Origin: Oscillospiraceae bacterium
GTDB lineage: Bacteria > Bacillota > Clostridia > Oscillospirales > Ruminococcaceae
Assembly (NCBI GenBank): GCA_022787085.1
Contig: JALFVE010000011.1
Location: forward strand, 1-40,582
Direction: 5' to 3'
DNA length: 40,582 nt
A program made the translations under genes and the position numbers. This document shows positions 24,073 through 33,381 of this stretch, piece after piece (within the stretch, counting starts at the first letter, position 1; every line of letters begins with the position of its first letter). Below the pieces are notes generated by a model. It was not told the origin of the DNA. It did no database searches and worked only from the letters and a program-made list of their open reading frames with translations.

Positions 24073-24546
24073 ATGGAACAGAAAGCTGTAACCATGGCAA
24101 AATGCGGCATGGACTGCACAGCCTGCCGCTTCTCCCTTGAAAACGACTGCCCCGGCTGTCCCTATACATTCCCTCCCGAAAGCCGTGAAAGGCTATTTGA
24201 GGACGAGGAATGTGAGGTGGGGATATGCTGCGAGGCAAAGGGCTTTGATACCTGCGCCCGCTGCACCGATTTTCCCTGCGACGCCCTTAAAGCCGTAAGC
24301 TTTGACACCGAAACAGGTGACGGCGGCGGCAGGCTTATGACCCTCAAGGCACTGAAGGACAGCGAATACCGCATAAAAAGGCGGAAGCTGACCGCTCCCG
24401 CTGCGGGAGGATGTCTGGGGCTGATTGCGGGCATAATAATCGGCTGCATCACAGGAAATATCCCTGCCTACATTGCCGCAGGGATCATTGCAGGCACAGG
24501 TCTGGGCTATATTATTGGCATAGCCAAGGGAGACAGAAGGAACTGA
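24073..24546 (+). CDS. Cysteine-rich DUF3795-like protein with glycine-zipper membrane tail
   Basis: 157 aa. Residues about 10-75 hold many cysteines in pairs ([31 protein letters not shown]), the pattern of DUF3795 proteins and suggestive of metal or Fe-S binding. After a basic segment (RIKRRKL) come two hydrophobic stretches rich in small residues ([15 protein letters not shown] and [18 protein letters not shown]), like a glycine-zipper membrane hairpin. The start lies 1 nt after the preceding stop with no good ribosome binding site, so translation is coupled. A second Met seven codons in is an alternative start. The role next to aconitase and ICD is unknown. Confidence 0.75.
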   Translation: MEQKAVTMAKCGMDCTACRFSLENDCPGCPYTFPPESRERLFEDEECEVGICCEAKGFDTCARCTDFPCDALKAVSFDTETGDGGGRLMTLKALKDSEYRIKRRKLTAPAAGGCLGLIAGIIIGCITGNIPAYIAAGIIAGTGLGYIIGIAKGDRRN

Positions 24547-24584
24547 GCTTCCCGTATCAAATATCATTCCGGAGGTATAATAAA

Positions 24585-25799
24585 ATGGCTGATAAAATCA
24601 AAATGACTACCCCTATCGTTGAAATGGACGGAGACGAGATGACACGAATCATCTGGAAGATGATAAAGGATATCCTTATTCTTCCCTATGTTGAGCTTAA
24701 TTCCGAATATTACGATCTGGGTCTTGTTCACAGAAACGAGACTAACGATCAGGTAACTATTGATTCCGCTGAGGCTACAAAGAAATACGGCGTTGCCGTA
24801 AAGTGCGCAACCATCACCCCCAACGCTCAGAGAATGACCGAGTATGACCTGAAGGAAATGTGGAAATCCCCCAACGGCACCATCAGAGCTATCCTTGACG
24901 GCACCGTTTTCAGAGCGCCCATTATCGTAAAGGGCATAACTCCCCTGCTTCCCACATGGACAAAGCCCATCACCATTGCCCGTCACGCATACGGCGATGT
25001 TTACAAAAACACCGAAATGCAGGTTTCCGAGGGCTCGAAGTGCGAGCTGGTATGCACCGACAAGGACGGCAAGGAAACCCGCTCCCTTATCTATGATTTC
25101 AAGGACAGCGCAGGCGTTATCCAGGGTCTCCACAACAAGGATAATTCCATCGCAAGCTTTGCAAAGTCCTGCTTCAATTTTGCCCTTGACACCAAGCAGG
25201 ATCTCTGGTTCGCAACAAAGGACACCATCTCCAAGAAGTACGATCACCGCTTCAAGGATATCTTTGCAGAGATCTACGAGAATGAGTACAAGGAGAAATT
25301 CGAGGCTGCAGGCATTGAATATTTCTACACTCTCATTGATGACGCAGTAGCAAGAGTTGTCCGCTCAAACGGCGGCTATATCTGGGCGTGCAAGAACTAT
25401 GACGGCGACGTTATGTCCGACATGGTCGCAACCGCATTCGGAAGCCTCGGAATGATGACCTCCGTTCTCGTTTCTCCCGACGGAGTATATGAGTACGAAG
25501 CTGCTCACGGCACCGTTACACGTCACTATTACAAGCACCTGAAGGGCGAGGAGACCTCCACAAACTCCGTAGCCACCATCTTTGCATGGACAGGCGCTCT
25601 CAAAAAGAGAGGCGAGCTGGACGGAAATGCCGCTCTCTCCGATTATGCGGAGAAGCTTGAAAAGGCTACGATCCGGACTATTGAGGAAGGCGTTATGACA
25701 GGCGATCTCTATGTTCTCTCTCACCTTGAGAACAAGAAGAAGGTCAACACCGAGGACTTCCTCCTTGAGATAAACAAGCGCCTTGCGGCTATGATGTAA
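24585..25799 (+). CDS. icd: NADP-dependent isocitrate dehydrogenase
   Basis: Oxidises isocitrate to 2-oxoglutarate and CO2 with NADP. It has 404 aa and belongs to the eukaryote-like homodimeric subfamily, recognised from [20 protein letters not shown] at the N-terminus and [11 protein letters not shown]. The C-terminal part has [17 protein letters not shown] and [18 protein letters not shown] at 24571-24575 sets ATG 24585; an open extension upstream lies in the previous gene. It supplies 2-oxoglutarate for glutamate synthesis and NADPH. Confidence 0.96.
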   Translation: MADKIKMTTPIVEMDGDEMTRIIWKMIKDILILPYVELNSEYYDLGLVHRNETNDQVTIDSAEATKKYGVAVKCATITPNAQRMTEYDLKEMWKSPNGTIRAILDGTVFRAPIIVKGITPLLPTWTKPITIARHAYGDVYKNTEMQVSEGSKCELVCTDKDGKETRSLIYDFKDSAGVIQGLHNKDNSIASFAKSCFNFALDTKQDLWFATKDTISKKYDHRFKDIFAEIYENEYKEKFEAAGIEYFYTLIDDAVARVVRSNGGYIWACKNYDGDVMSDMVATAFGSLGMMTSVLVSPDGVYEYEAAHGTVTRHYYKHLKGEETSTNSVATIFAWTGALKKRGELDGNAALSDYAEKLEKATIRTIEEGVMTGDLYVLSHLENKKKVNTEDFLLEINKRLAAMM

Positions 25800-25820
25800 T
25801 TTATTCAGTGATTCTTTTAT

Positions 25821-25860
25821 GCGGGGGTCGGAAGCAATCGCTTCCGGCATCCCGCTGTTT
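25821..25860 (+). terminator. Probable terminator after icd
   Basis: The stem GCGGG..GTCGGAAGC-AATC-GCTTCCGGC..CCCGC (25821-25855) is followed by a short, imperfect T stretch. Confidence 0.6.
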
Positions 25861-25905
25861 ATTCGGCAGATCTTTGCACATTATATAAAGGAACGGTTTT
25901 GAAGT

Positions 25906-26544
25906 ATGGCAAAAAAAGAGGATATATCCGCTTCGGTAATAAAAAGGCTTCCCAGATATTACCGCTTCATCGGCGAGCTTATCAAGCAGGGAAAAACAAG
26001 GATATCCTCAGCCGAGCTTGCGGTTCAGATGTCTCTCACAGCCTCACAGATCAGACAGGACTTAAACTGCTTCGGCGGCTTCGGTCAGCCGGGCTGCGGC
26101 TATTCCCTCCCCGAGCTTCATTCGGAGATAGGACGTATTTTAGGGCTTGACGGGCATAGAGGAGCAGTGCTTATCGGTGCGGGAAATTTAGGCAGAGCCA
26201 TTGCCATACACATGGATTTTGAAAAATTCGGCATGGAGCTGAAAGGGATATTCGACTGCGACAAAAGCAAAACAGGGCTTACTGTGGCGGGGATAAGGAT
26301 ACTCCCCATGGAGGATATGGAGAAATTCATTCTCAGGGAAAACCCTCAGATAGCCATACTCTGTATCCCCAAGGAGTCTGCGGAGGAATGTGCGGATATG
26401 CTGGTGGGCTGCGGAATAAAGGCATTCTGGAATTTCTCCCACTACGATCTCACCGCAAAATACAAGGATATCGCCGTGGAAAACGTCCATCTGGGGGACA
26501 GCCTCATGCTGCTTTCTTACGGAATTGCCAATTCGGGGAAATAA
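25906..26544 (+). CDS. rex: Redox-sensing transcriptional repressor Rex
   Basis: A cytoplasmic repressor that leaves DNA when NADH binds, controlling fermentation genes. 212 aa, the usual length. The N-terminal winged helix (about 1-80) has SVIKRLPRYYRFIGEL and SSAELAVQMSLTASQIRQDL. The Rossmann domain has GAGNLG at 91-96. The C-terminal swap helix ends with ENVHLGDSLMLLSY. AAAGGAA precedes the ATG. Likely targets nearby would be pfl, but no clear Rex operator was found by eye at the pfl promoter. Confidence 0.95.
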   Translation: MAKKEDISASVIKRLPRYYRFIGELIKQGKTRISSAELAVQMSLTASQIRQDLNCFGGFGQPGCGYSLPELHSEIGRILGLDGHRGAVLIGAGNLGRAIAIHMDFEKFGMELKGIFDCDKSKTGLTVAGIRILPMEDMEKFILRENPQIAILCIPKESAEECADMLVGCGIKAFWNFSHYDLTAKYKDIAVENVHLGDSLMLLSYGIANSGK

Positions 26545-26580
26545 TTTTAGTGCAAAAAATAGTATTTTTTACTAAAACCA

Positions 26581-26609
26581 TTGATTTTTTGTTGAATGTG
26601 TGATATACT
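26581..26609 (+). promoter_or_regulatory. Probable promoter of the 327-aa gene
   Basis: TTGATT (26581-26586), 17 nt, TATACT (26604-26609), about 85 nt before the start codon. Confidence 0.55.
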
Positions 26610-26693
26610 TATTAGGACATACTGTTTTTAAATCAAAACAGCCTGACTTTGAAATTAACCGCAGCCCAAGGGCAGCGGACTGGAGGAAATATA

Positions 26694-27677
26694 ATGCCAT
26701 ATCCTATCATTACACCGTCATATTTTCAGGAGCTTGCCGAGGACAATACTCAGGAGGAGAAGATCCTGTACAACGTGCTGACTTCTCCCAGCGCAATTGA
26801 ATACACATTTCCTATCTATCAGAAGCCCCTGATAAGAAAGCTTATGAGCATTAAGGACGTTCTCAGCTTCAAAATGACTAACCTCAAGCCCGAGCATGAG
26901 GAGGAATTTGCAAAGCAGGGCGCAGAGCTGGTGGAAAAGTATCCTCATCTCAAGCATTACTGGAATTTCAAGGTACTCACCATGCAGATCCTTCAGAACA
27001 GAAATTTCATATTTGAAAAGCGTATGCTTATGCTCAACTATGCCTATAAGACCCTTCAAGGTATGCTCGACAAGACCGAGGGCGAGGAGCAGGATAAGTA
27101 TATCGCTGCCTTTCTGCGTGATATGACCGTTCCCAAGCACCACGACGCTATTATGAAGTATTTCGAGACAATTACCCCCAACTTTGCTTACAGCCTGTGC
27201 GACGCACTTTCTCTGCTCCGCGCGCTTCCTCCCTCCGAGGAATACAACAAGCTCCTTGACAAGGTTTTCGCCGCTGTGAACTGCGACCGTGCAATGAAGG
27301 AGTTCAGGTTCGACGAGAAAATTTATATGCCCATGAAGAAGGCTTATTACGAGGATTTCCTCAAGGACAGAGAGCATTACATCGAGCAGGTAATGGTAAA
27401 TTATGTATGGACCTATTGTATGCCCTATGCAGACTGCACCTCCAACCTGTGGGATAATTTCATCTTCTTCAACACCCTTTTCAACACTCTCAAGGTGCTT
27501 ATTACTGTTGCAACCTACATTGCGGATGACAAGGACGAGGCATTCGTGGAGGCTGTTTCCGAATTTGACTCGGCTCTCAGAAGAACAAAGGGCAGCATCG
27601 TAAAGCTGGTTGCTGCGGCAAATGCCAAGGAGGGTCTTGCCACAAACGGCGATATGGCAATTCTTTCCATGAGCTGA
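26694..27677 (+). CDS. Conserved-looking protein of unknown function
   Basis: 327 aa, started at ATG 26694 by GGAGG 8-12 nt upstream. It appears almost wholly helical and soluble, with no signal peptide and no membrane segment. Aromatic-rich motifs are seen (PIITPSYFQEL at the start, LKHYWNFKVLTMQILQ, VNYVWTYCMPY, FIFFNTLFNTLKVL). No catalytic motif is recognised. It has its own promoter and lies 98 nt before moxR, with which it may be transcribed. Composition and codon use match its neighbours. Confidence 0.75.
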   Translation: MPYPIITPSYFQELAEDNTQEEKILYNVLTSPSAIEYTFPIYQKPLIRKLMSIKDVLSFKMTNLKPEHEEEFAKQGAELVEKYPHLKHYWNFKVLTMQILQNRNFIFEKRMLMLNYAYKTLQGMLDKTEGEEQDKYIAAFLRDMTVPKHHDAIMKYFETITPNFAYSLCDALSLLRALPPSEEYNKLLDKVFAAVNCDRAMKEFRFDEKIYMPMKKAYYEDFLKDREHYIEQVMVNYVWTYCMPYADCTSNLWDNFIFFNTLFNTLKVLITVATYIADDKDEAFVEAVSEFDSALRRTKGSIVKLVAAANAKEGLATNGDMAILSMS

Positions 27678-27775
27678 TCTCTTCGGAAAAATATTCATTA
27701 AATTCATCAGGCGGCGGGAGCATTACTCTTGCCGCTTTGTCGTCGCAAATATAAAACAAGGTTGGTTTTAAAAGA

Positions 27776-28729
27776 ATGGACATCAATAAGAAGCTTATCT
27801 CACTGCTGAAAAATGCCGCCGACGAGATCAGAAAATCGGTCATCGGCAAGGACGAGATCATTATCAAGGTCCTGATGACCGCCTGCGCAGGGGGACATAT
27901 CCTTTTAGAGGATATCCCCGGTGTGGGAAAGACCACCATGGCTGTGGCATTTTCCAAGGCGCTGTCCCTTAAATATAACCGTATGCAGTTCACCTCCGAC
28001 GTTATGCCTGCGGATGTGACGGGCTTTTATATCCCCAACCGCTCCACAGGGGAGTTTGAATTTAAAGCGGGAGCGGTTTTCTGCAATCTGTTTCTGGCAG
28101 ACGAGATAAACCGGACCTCCAGTAAAACACAGTCCGCTCTGCTGGAAGCCATGGAGGAGGGGGCTGTTACCGTTGACAGCGTAACAAGGCAGCTGCCCGA
28201 CCCATTTATCGTCCTTGCAACTCAGAATCCCTGCGGCTCCGCAGGCACTCAGAATCTGCCCGAAAGCCAGCTTGACAGATTTATGATACGCCTGACCATG
28301 GGCTATCCGGAAGCCTCGGACGAGGCGGCAATACTGAAGGCTAAATCCTCAAAAACAGAGCTTCCCGAGGTAAATCCCGTTATGACCGCCGAGGATCTGC
28401 GTGAGCTTCGCATTGCCGCTGACAGGATATTCGTGAGCGACGAGCTTTTTGACTATATCGCAAGGCTTTCTGCGGCTACAAGAAGCGATCCCCGCCTTGA
28501 GCTGGGGGTAAGTCCCAGAGGCTCGCTTGCAGTTACCGCAATGGCTAAGGCTTCCGCAATGTTCAACGGCAGAGGCTATGTTATCCCCTCGGACGTTTCC
28601 TATGTTTACACCGATGTATGCGCCCACAGGGTCATTCCCGCAAGAGTCAGAGGCAAGCTCCCCGATGACAGCGAAACAAGACGTATCATCGAAAGCATCT
28701 GCGGCTCTGTTTCCGCTCCCAGACTTTAA
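27776..28729 (+). CDS. MoxR-family AAA+ ATPase
   Basis: A chaperone-like ATPase usually paired with DUF58 and transglutaminase-type membrane proteins. 317 aa. Walker A is GVGKTT with K52, Walker B is LFLADEINRTSSKTQSALLEAMEE, sensor 1 is VLATQNP, and the C-terminal lid is YIARLSAATRSDPRLELGVSPRG. The ribosome binding site is weak. It is followed by DUF58 after 12 nt. It probably acts in assembly or quality control of envelope complexes (family knowledge; target unknown here). Confidence 0.93.
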   Translation: MDINKKLISLLKNAADEIRKSVIGKDEIIIKVLMTACAGGHILLEDIPGVGKTTMAVAFSKALSLKYNRMQFTSDVMPADVTGFYIPNRSTGEFEFKAGAVFCNLFLADEINRTSSKTQSALLEAMEEGAVTVDSVTRQLPDPFIVLATQNPCGSAGTQNLPESQLDRFMIRLTMGYPEASDEAAILKAKSSKTELPEVNPVMTAEDLRELRIAADRIFVSDELFDYIARLSAATRSDPRLELGVSPRGSLAVTAMAKASAMFNGRGYVIPSDVSYVYTDVCAHRVIPARVRGKLPDDSETRRIIESICGSVSAPRL

Positions 28730-28741
28730 AAGGGATAAGCT

Positions 28742-29755
28742 ATGACAAGATTTCTCTATATTTTTATCCTTATCGGCGCAGCGGCATTCTATCTGCTGTT
28801 TGCCGATAACCTTTCGTTTATACTTCTTATCGCACTGCTTATCCTGCCTGTGATAATGCTTTTGCAGCTTATCATCAGCGCATTGTTTCTCAGATGCTCG
28901 GTAAAGGCGGAGCAGATAACTGCCTTTCGGGGCGAGCCCTGCGAAATCGCCTTTCGGATAACGAATAATTCGGTTTTCCCTCTGTGCGGCGCAAGGCTTC
29001 GGATACGTTCCGTCTGCCATCCCTCGGAAACGGTGAAGATCACAAATGTGGTGGTTCCCGTCCCTGCGCTTCAGACAAGCACGGTTACGCTGGGCTTCGG
29101 CTCGGAGCATTGCAGCAGGGTGGATATAACCGTGGAGAATATCAAGCTTTACGATCTGCTGCGGCTGTTTTCCGCAAGGGTCTGCAAAAGGAGGCTTCAC
29201 TGCTCATTGTTTGTGATCCCAAAGCTCAGGGAGCATTATATGGACGAGGCAAGAGAGCTTGCCGCCCGTTCGGCGGACAGCGCTTATACAGATTCTGATA
29301 ATTTCAGAGAACGTGGAAACGGTATTCCCGGGGACGTGTGCGGTTTCAGGGATTTTCTCCCCGGAGACAGGCTGAGCCTTATGCATTATAAGCTCAGCGC
29401 AAGATTTGACAGGGATATCGTCAAAATTCTGAGCGTAAACGGCGCCGCAAGATTTCTTCTCACCGCCGATCTTTCATCGGATTCCCCCGATGAACGTGAC
29501 GGCGTCCTTGAACGGCTTATGAGCGTGGCATATTACCTCTGCGGAGAAAATGCGGAGGTTTACATTGCCGCTCCCTCGGGAAAGGACACTTTCGGTCTGC
29601 CTGTGCTTTCGGGAACGGGAAATGAGGAGCTTTTTGCCATAAAGCTTTGCAGCGGCTCGGATTATTTCGCTGCCGCAAAGGCTCTCTGCGGGGCGAATAT
29701 ACCTGCAGCGGAAAATCACAGGGACTTTATCTGCTGCGATCTGTCGCAGAACTAA
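28742..29755 (+). CDS. DUF58 domain membrane protein
   Basis: 337 aa. Two N-terminal transmembrane helices span about 3-20 and 24-45. A beta-rich segment follows, then the DUF58 signature RERGNGIPGDVCGFRDFLPGD and MHYKLSARFD at about 195-225, and a von Willebrand-A-like region (LLTADLSSD). It stands between moxR and the transglutaminase gene with spacings of 12 and 19 nt, the standard order for this module. Its substrate is unknown. Confidence 0.9.
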   Translation: MTRFLYIFILIGAAAFYLLFADNLSFILLIALLILPVIMLLQLIISALFLRCSVKAEQITAFRGEPCEIAFRITNNSVFPLCGARLRIRSVCHPSETVKITNVVVPVPALQTSTVTLGFGSEHCSRVDITVENIKLYDLLRLFSARVCKRRLHCSLFVIPKLREHYMDEARELAARSADSAYTDSDNFRERGNGIPGDVCGFRDFLPGDRLSLMHYKLSARFDRDIVKILSVNGAARFLLTADLSSDSPDERDGVLERLMSVAYYLCGENAEVYIAAPSGKDTFGLPVLSGTGNEELFAIKLCSGSDYFAAAKALCGANIPAAENHRDFICCDLSQN

Positions 29756-29774
29756 GATATTTGGAGGCGGAGCT

Positions 29775-32408
29775 GTGAAACTGAATAAAAAAATGCTCCG
29801 CAGAGGCAGCGAAGCCTTTCCGCTGAGTGTTTCTGCGGGTATGCACGTTGAAGTCCGCAGGCTTCGGATAATATATATTATAATGCTGAGCCTGATTTCA
29901 CTTCTCGGACTTTTCGGCTCGGTGCTTACCTTTATCACCGCCTGCGAAAGGGCAGGAGGCGTAATTATTCCGAAAAGCTTTGCCGCCGCAGTTACCCTTA
30001 TCTGCTTTGTGATATTCACGGCAGTTTTTGCGCTTTATCACCGTTTCCCCAAGGCATCGGGTGCATCGGCGGTCATACTGACAGCAGGTCTTGCCGCCTT
30101 CTGCGCAGTTAAGCTCCCACTGCTTGTCAGGGGCTTTCAGTATCTTGCAAACGGCTTTATGGGCTGCGTTTTTGAACAATATTCGGAAAAGCCCTTTTAT
30201 TTTCTTTCGGAATTTTTCTATCATGACGGGAAATATTTTCAAAATGAATACTGCGCAAAAATTGCGGTCATATGCATTATTGCAGTAATGGCTCTGGGAG
30301 CCTGCAGCTTTGTCAGAAGTCAGAATATACTCATTTTTATCTGCGCCACCTTCCCCCTGCCCGAGCTATGCCTTTATTTCGGACTTGTGCCCGATTATCT
30401 CATATTCGGACTGCTCATTGCAGGCTGGTGCGGTGCGGCGGCGGCGGATATCGCAAGGCTCGGAAGCTTCAGCGACAAGGGTGCTGAGCGGATATTTTCA
30501 AAGGCAAGCGCCCAGAGCGGACTTGCGGCGGCGGTCATTATGCTCATGAGCTTTGCGGGAGCGAATCTGTATGTAAATGCCGCCCATTTCAAGCGTCCCG
30601 ACTCGGTGAAGGAGTTCAGAAACGGCGTTGTTATCTATATGCAGGATTTTTCATGGGATAAGCTGATGGGCGATCTGCGCAGCAGCTTTTCCACCGAAAG
30701 CAAGGGCAGGCTCACCCATGACGGAAAGCTTGGAAACACCGAAAGCGTGAAATTTTCGGGAAAGAATATGCTTGAGGTAACACTCCCCTCGGACTGTGAA
30801 GGACTGTATCTCAAGGGCTTCACGGGAGTGAGCTACACAGGCTCTGAATGGGGCAAGGGTGAGGCTCTCCCCAGACTTGAATCAAATCTCACCTCCCCCG
30901 AATTTCTCGGCGGAAGGATATTAAAGCAGCTGGACGGCTTCGGCAGTCTCAGGGCAAAGGACGTTATCACAAGGAATGTGGGAATAAGCGCAGGGGTAAG
31001 ATATTTCCCCATAAACGGCGCAGGACTGCTTGAAACTGACGGAGTAAGACGGCGGTATGGAGTGTATTTCCCTGAAGGTGACTGGCGCAGCACCGTACTT
31101 TCCTCGGCTGAGAACGCCTCCCTTGACCCTGAGCTTGCCGCAGATGAGCTGAAAATGCGTGAATATGCCTATAAATACTGCCTTGACGTTCCCCCGTCAT
31201 TTACAGCCTCGGAGGATTTCTTCAGGGATTTTGAAGGCGGCACGCAGGCAGATACACTCATATTTATCAGAAAAGAGCTGGCAAGGCGTTGCGAATATTC
31301 CCTTGAATCGGGCAAAAAGCCCTTCGGAGCGGACTTTGCCCAGTGGTTCCTAACGGATAACAAAAAGGGCAGCTGCACCCATTTTGCATCGGCGGCAGTA
31401 TTGCTTTGCAGGAGCATGGGAATACCCGCAAGATACTGCGAGGGCTTTGTGATAAAGGCGGAGGATATCGAAAAATTCCCCGAAACAGATGGCTTCACCA
31501 CCGTAAGCGTTCCCGACAGCAGAGCCCATGCATGGGCGGAGGTATATGTTAACGGCTTCGGCTGGATGTCATTTGAGTCCACCCCGGGCTACGGAAATAT
31601 GATAACCGAGCCCTACAGCATGGAAAAGGGCTTTGAAGAGCCTCCCGCTTCGGAGCTGACATCGGTATCCACCGAAGCTCCCGTATATTCGGAAAATCCC
31701 GCCGCCAGAACGGAAATTTCAGAAACGGCTTCGGAAGAGGAAAATATTACCGAAACGGAAACAGAGCCTGCCTCCGAAAGCGAGTTCACCGACACCACCG
31801 TTATCTATGAAGATATTACCGAAACGGCGGAAAGCGGCACAGCGGAAACAGCAGCGGAGATATCCTACCAAAATGACGGCGAGGCTGTCGGAACAGACAG
31901 CGGCATTGTGACGGAATATTCCGAAACGGTGCAGACCGCTATCGGCGAGGAGCTTGCTCCGAGAGAGGAGCCTTCCCCCGGGTCGGGGCGGATTTTTGCC
32001 GTTATCCTTGCCGCAGCGGCAATAGTATTTATTCCCATAGCGGGCAGGCAGGCGGTCTTTTTTGCAAGGCGCAGGCGCATAAGCTATGCACCCGACAGGG
32101 CGGCGGCGGATATGTACAGGCTGCTGCTCGCCGCCTCAGGCGAGGATAACGTCCCCGAAAGGCTCGCAGAACGCCTTGAAGCCGCTGATATCCCGAGAGA
32201 GCTTTCGGAAACGGTGGTGAGCGCCGCCATGAAATCACGCTTCGGCGGCGGGATCTCCGTCCATGAGGCGAAGCTGGAAGCTGAGGCGCTGGAAACGGCG
32301 CTCAGGCTGATTTATGAAAAAAAGAACGCTTTGGGCAAGGTACTTTCATGGCTTCTGGTCAGGGACAGCTGCCTGAAAAGAGGTGGGGATAATAGAAAGG
32401 ATCCTTGA
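29775..32408 (+). CDS. Transglutaminase-like membrane protein (TgpA type)
   Basis: 877 aa, GTG start with GGAGG at about 29762-29766. Several transmembrane helices lie in residues about 34-285, then an external region. The transglutaminase core has Cys534 (GSCTHFAS, followed by MGIPARYCEGF) and His585 (AHAWAEVYV), with the third position in WMSFESTPG, where Glu stands in for Asp as in related proteins. A spacer rich in Thr, Glu and Ser spans about 620-735. One more membrane helix spans about 738-760, followed by a cytoplasmic C-terminal part. It is the third member of the MoxR-DUF58-TGase module. The protein probably works on the outer face of the membrane; whether it crosslinks, cleaves or only binds is unknown. 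Confidence 0.9.
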   Translation: MKLNKKMLRRGSEAFPLSVSAGMHVEVRRLRIIYIIMLSLISLLGLFGSVLTFITACERAGGVIIPKSFAAAVTLICFVIFTAVFALYHRFPKASGASAVILTAGLAAFCAVKLPLLVRGFQYLANGFMGCVFEQYSEKPFYFLSEFFYHDGKYFQNEYCAKIAVICIIAVMALGACSFVRSQNILIFICATFPLPELCLYFGLVPDYLIFGLLIAGWCGAAAADIARLGSFSDKGAERIFSKASAQSGLAAAVIMLMSFAGANLYVNAAHFKRPDSVKEFRNGVVIYMQDFSWDKLMGDLRSSFSTESKGRLTHDGKLGNTESVKFSGKNMLEVTLPSDCEGLYLKGFTGVSYTGSEWGKGEALPRLESNLTSPEFLGGRILKQLDGFGSLRAKDVITRNVGISAGVRYFPINGAGLLETDGVRRRYGVYFPEGDWRSTVLSSAENASLDPELAADELKMREYAYKYCLDVPPSFTASEDFFRDFEGGTQADTLIFIRKELARRCEYSLESGKKPFGADFAQWFLTDNKKGSCTHFASAAVLLCRSMGIPARYCEGFVIKAEDIEKFPETDGFTTVSVPDSRAHAWAEVYVNGFGWMSFESTPGYGNMITEPYSMEKGFEEPPASELTSVSTEAPVYSENPAARTEISETASEEENITETETEPASESEFTDTTVIYEDITETAESGTAETAAEISYQNDGEAVGTDSGIVTEYSETVQTAIGEELAPREEPSPGSGRIFAVILAAAAIVFIPIAGRQAVFFARRRRISYAPDRAAADMYRLLLAASGEDNVPERLAERLEAADIPRELSETVVSAAMKSRFGGGISVHEAKLEAEALETALRLIYEKKNALGKVLSWLLVRDSCLKRGGDNRKDP

Positions 32409-33234
32409 GCTTTTCTGCAATGAGGAGGGCATTTCTGCGGAGAATTATCTTCGGAAAAAGGGGATATCCCGCCGCACACTTGTGTCACTGAAGCGCACTC
32501 CCCTGGGGATAACACGAAACGGCGTTCTCTGCCGCTCGGTGGATATCCTTCAGAAGGGGGATAAAATAATTCTCCGAATCCCCGAAAGCGACGGAGGTAT
32601 AACGCCCAATTTCGAGCTTGATATCCCAATAATTTACGAGGACGAGGATATAATCTGCTATGATAAGCCCTTCGGAGTACCCGTTCATCAGTCCCCGGGG
32701 CATTACGTAGATACACTTGCAAATGCCTTTGCCGCCCGTTTTCCCGACAGAGCCTTTCGTGCCGTCAACAGGCTGGATAAGGATACATCGGGGCTTTGCC
32801 TTGCGGCGAAAAGCAGGCCCGGAGCAAATATCCCCGCAAAAAATATCGAAAAGGTTTATTATGCCGTTTGCTGCGGAAAATTCCCCTCCCCCATGAGGAT
32901 AGATATGCCCATCGGAAGAGCGGACGGCTCCGCCATAATGCGGACGGTGAGAGAGGACGGAAAGCAGGCTGTTACAAATGTCTTTCCCATGGAGGGAAAC
33001 GAAAAATTCACCCTGCTTAAAATAATTCTCGAAACAGGGCGCACTCACCAGATAAGAGTGCATCTCAGCAATGCGGGCTTTCCGCTGGCGGGAGACGGGC
33101 TTTACGGCGGATATATGTCGGATATAAACAGGCAGGCTCTCCACTGCGGGGAGATGGGCTTTATCCATCCGATCAGCGGCGAAAAAATCAAGCTTTCATC
33201 CCCCATTCCCGAGGATATGAGGAGGTTGATATAA
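32383..33234 (+). CDS. RluA/RluD-family pseudouridine synthase
   Basis: Converts specific uridines of rRNA or tRNA to pseudouridine. 283 aa. A short S4-like N-terminal part is followed by the catalytic motif RAVNRLDKDTSGL (Asp in the LDKDTSG) and GRTHQIRVHL near the C-terminus. The start GTG 32383 is the only one open, because a stop lies three codons before it, and it overlaps the end of the transglutaminase gene by 26 nt. It is therefore translationally coupled. Which RNA it modifies cannot be told. Confidence 0.92.
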   Translation: MGIIERILELFCNEEGISAENYLRKKGISRRTLVSLKRTPLGITRNGVLCRSVDILQKGDKIILRIPESDGGITPNFELDIPIIYEDEDIICYDKPFGVPVHQSPGHYVDTLANAFAARFPDRAFRAVNRLDKDTSGLCLAAKSRPGANIPAKNIEKVYYAVCCGKFPSPMRIDMPIGRADGSAIMRTVREDGKQAVTNVFPMEGNEKFTLLKIILETGRTHQIRVHLSNAGFPLAGDGLYGGYMSDINRQALHCGEMGFIHPISGEKIKLSSPIPEDMRRLI

Positions 33235-33286
33235 ATTTTTTCTCTTCCATTGTACGGCTTGTACAAGAGAAGTATAAAAAAATTTA
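33233..33286. other. Long hairpin after the pseudouridine synthase
   Basis: TCTCTT (33241-33246) pairs with AAGAGA (33265-33270) around an inner GTAC/GTAC. A-rich and T-rich flanks can extend it. It has no T run on the 3' side in either direction, so it is not a standard terminator. Confidence 0.4.
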
Positions 33287-33314
33287 CATTTGTGGAGAAT
33301 TTTTTTCCAAGCTC

Positions 33315-33343
33315 TTGTATTTTATGTAACAATATGGTATAAT
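33315..33343 (+). promoter_or_regulatory. Promoter of the chemoreceptor gene
   Basis: TTGTAT (33315-33320), 17 nt, TATAAT (33338-33343), 38 nt before the start codon. It is sigma-A like, not the sigma-28 type common for chemotaxis genes. Confidence 0.65.
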
Positions 33344-33381
33344 TTCTACAAATATATATATATAAAAGAGGGTATGGAGCA

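Noticed and set aside
33233-33286. Bidirectional terminator
   Set aside because: In both directions the T runs are before the stem and not after it.
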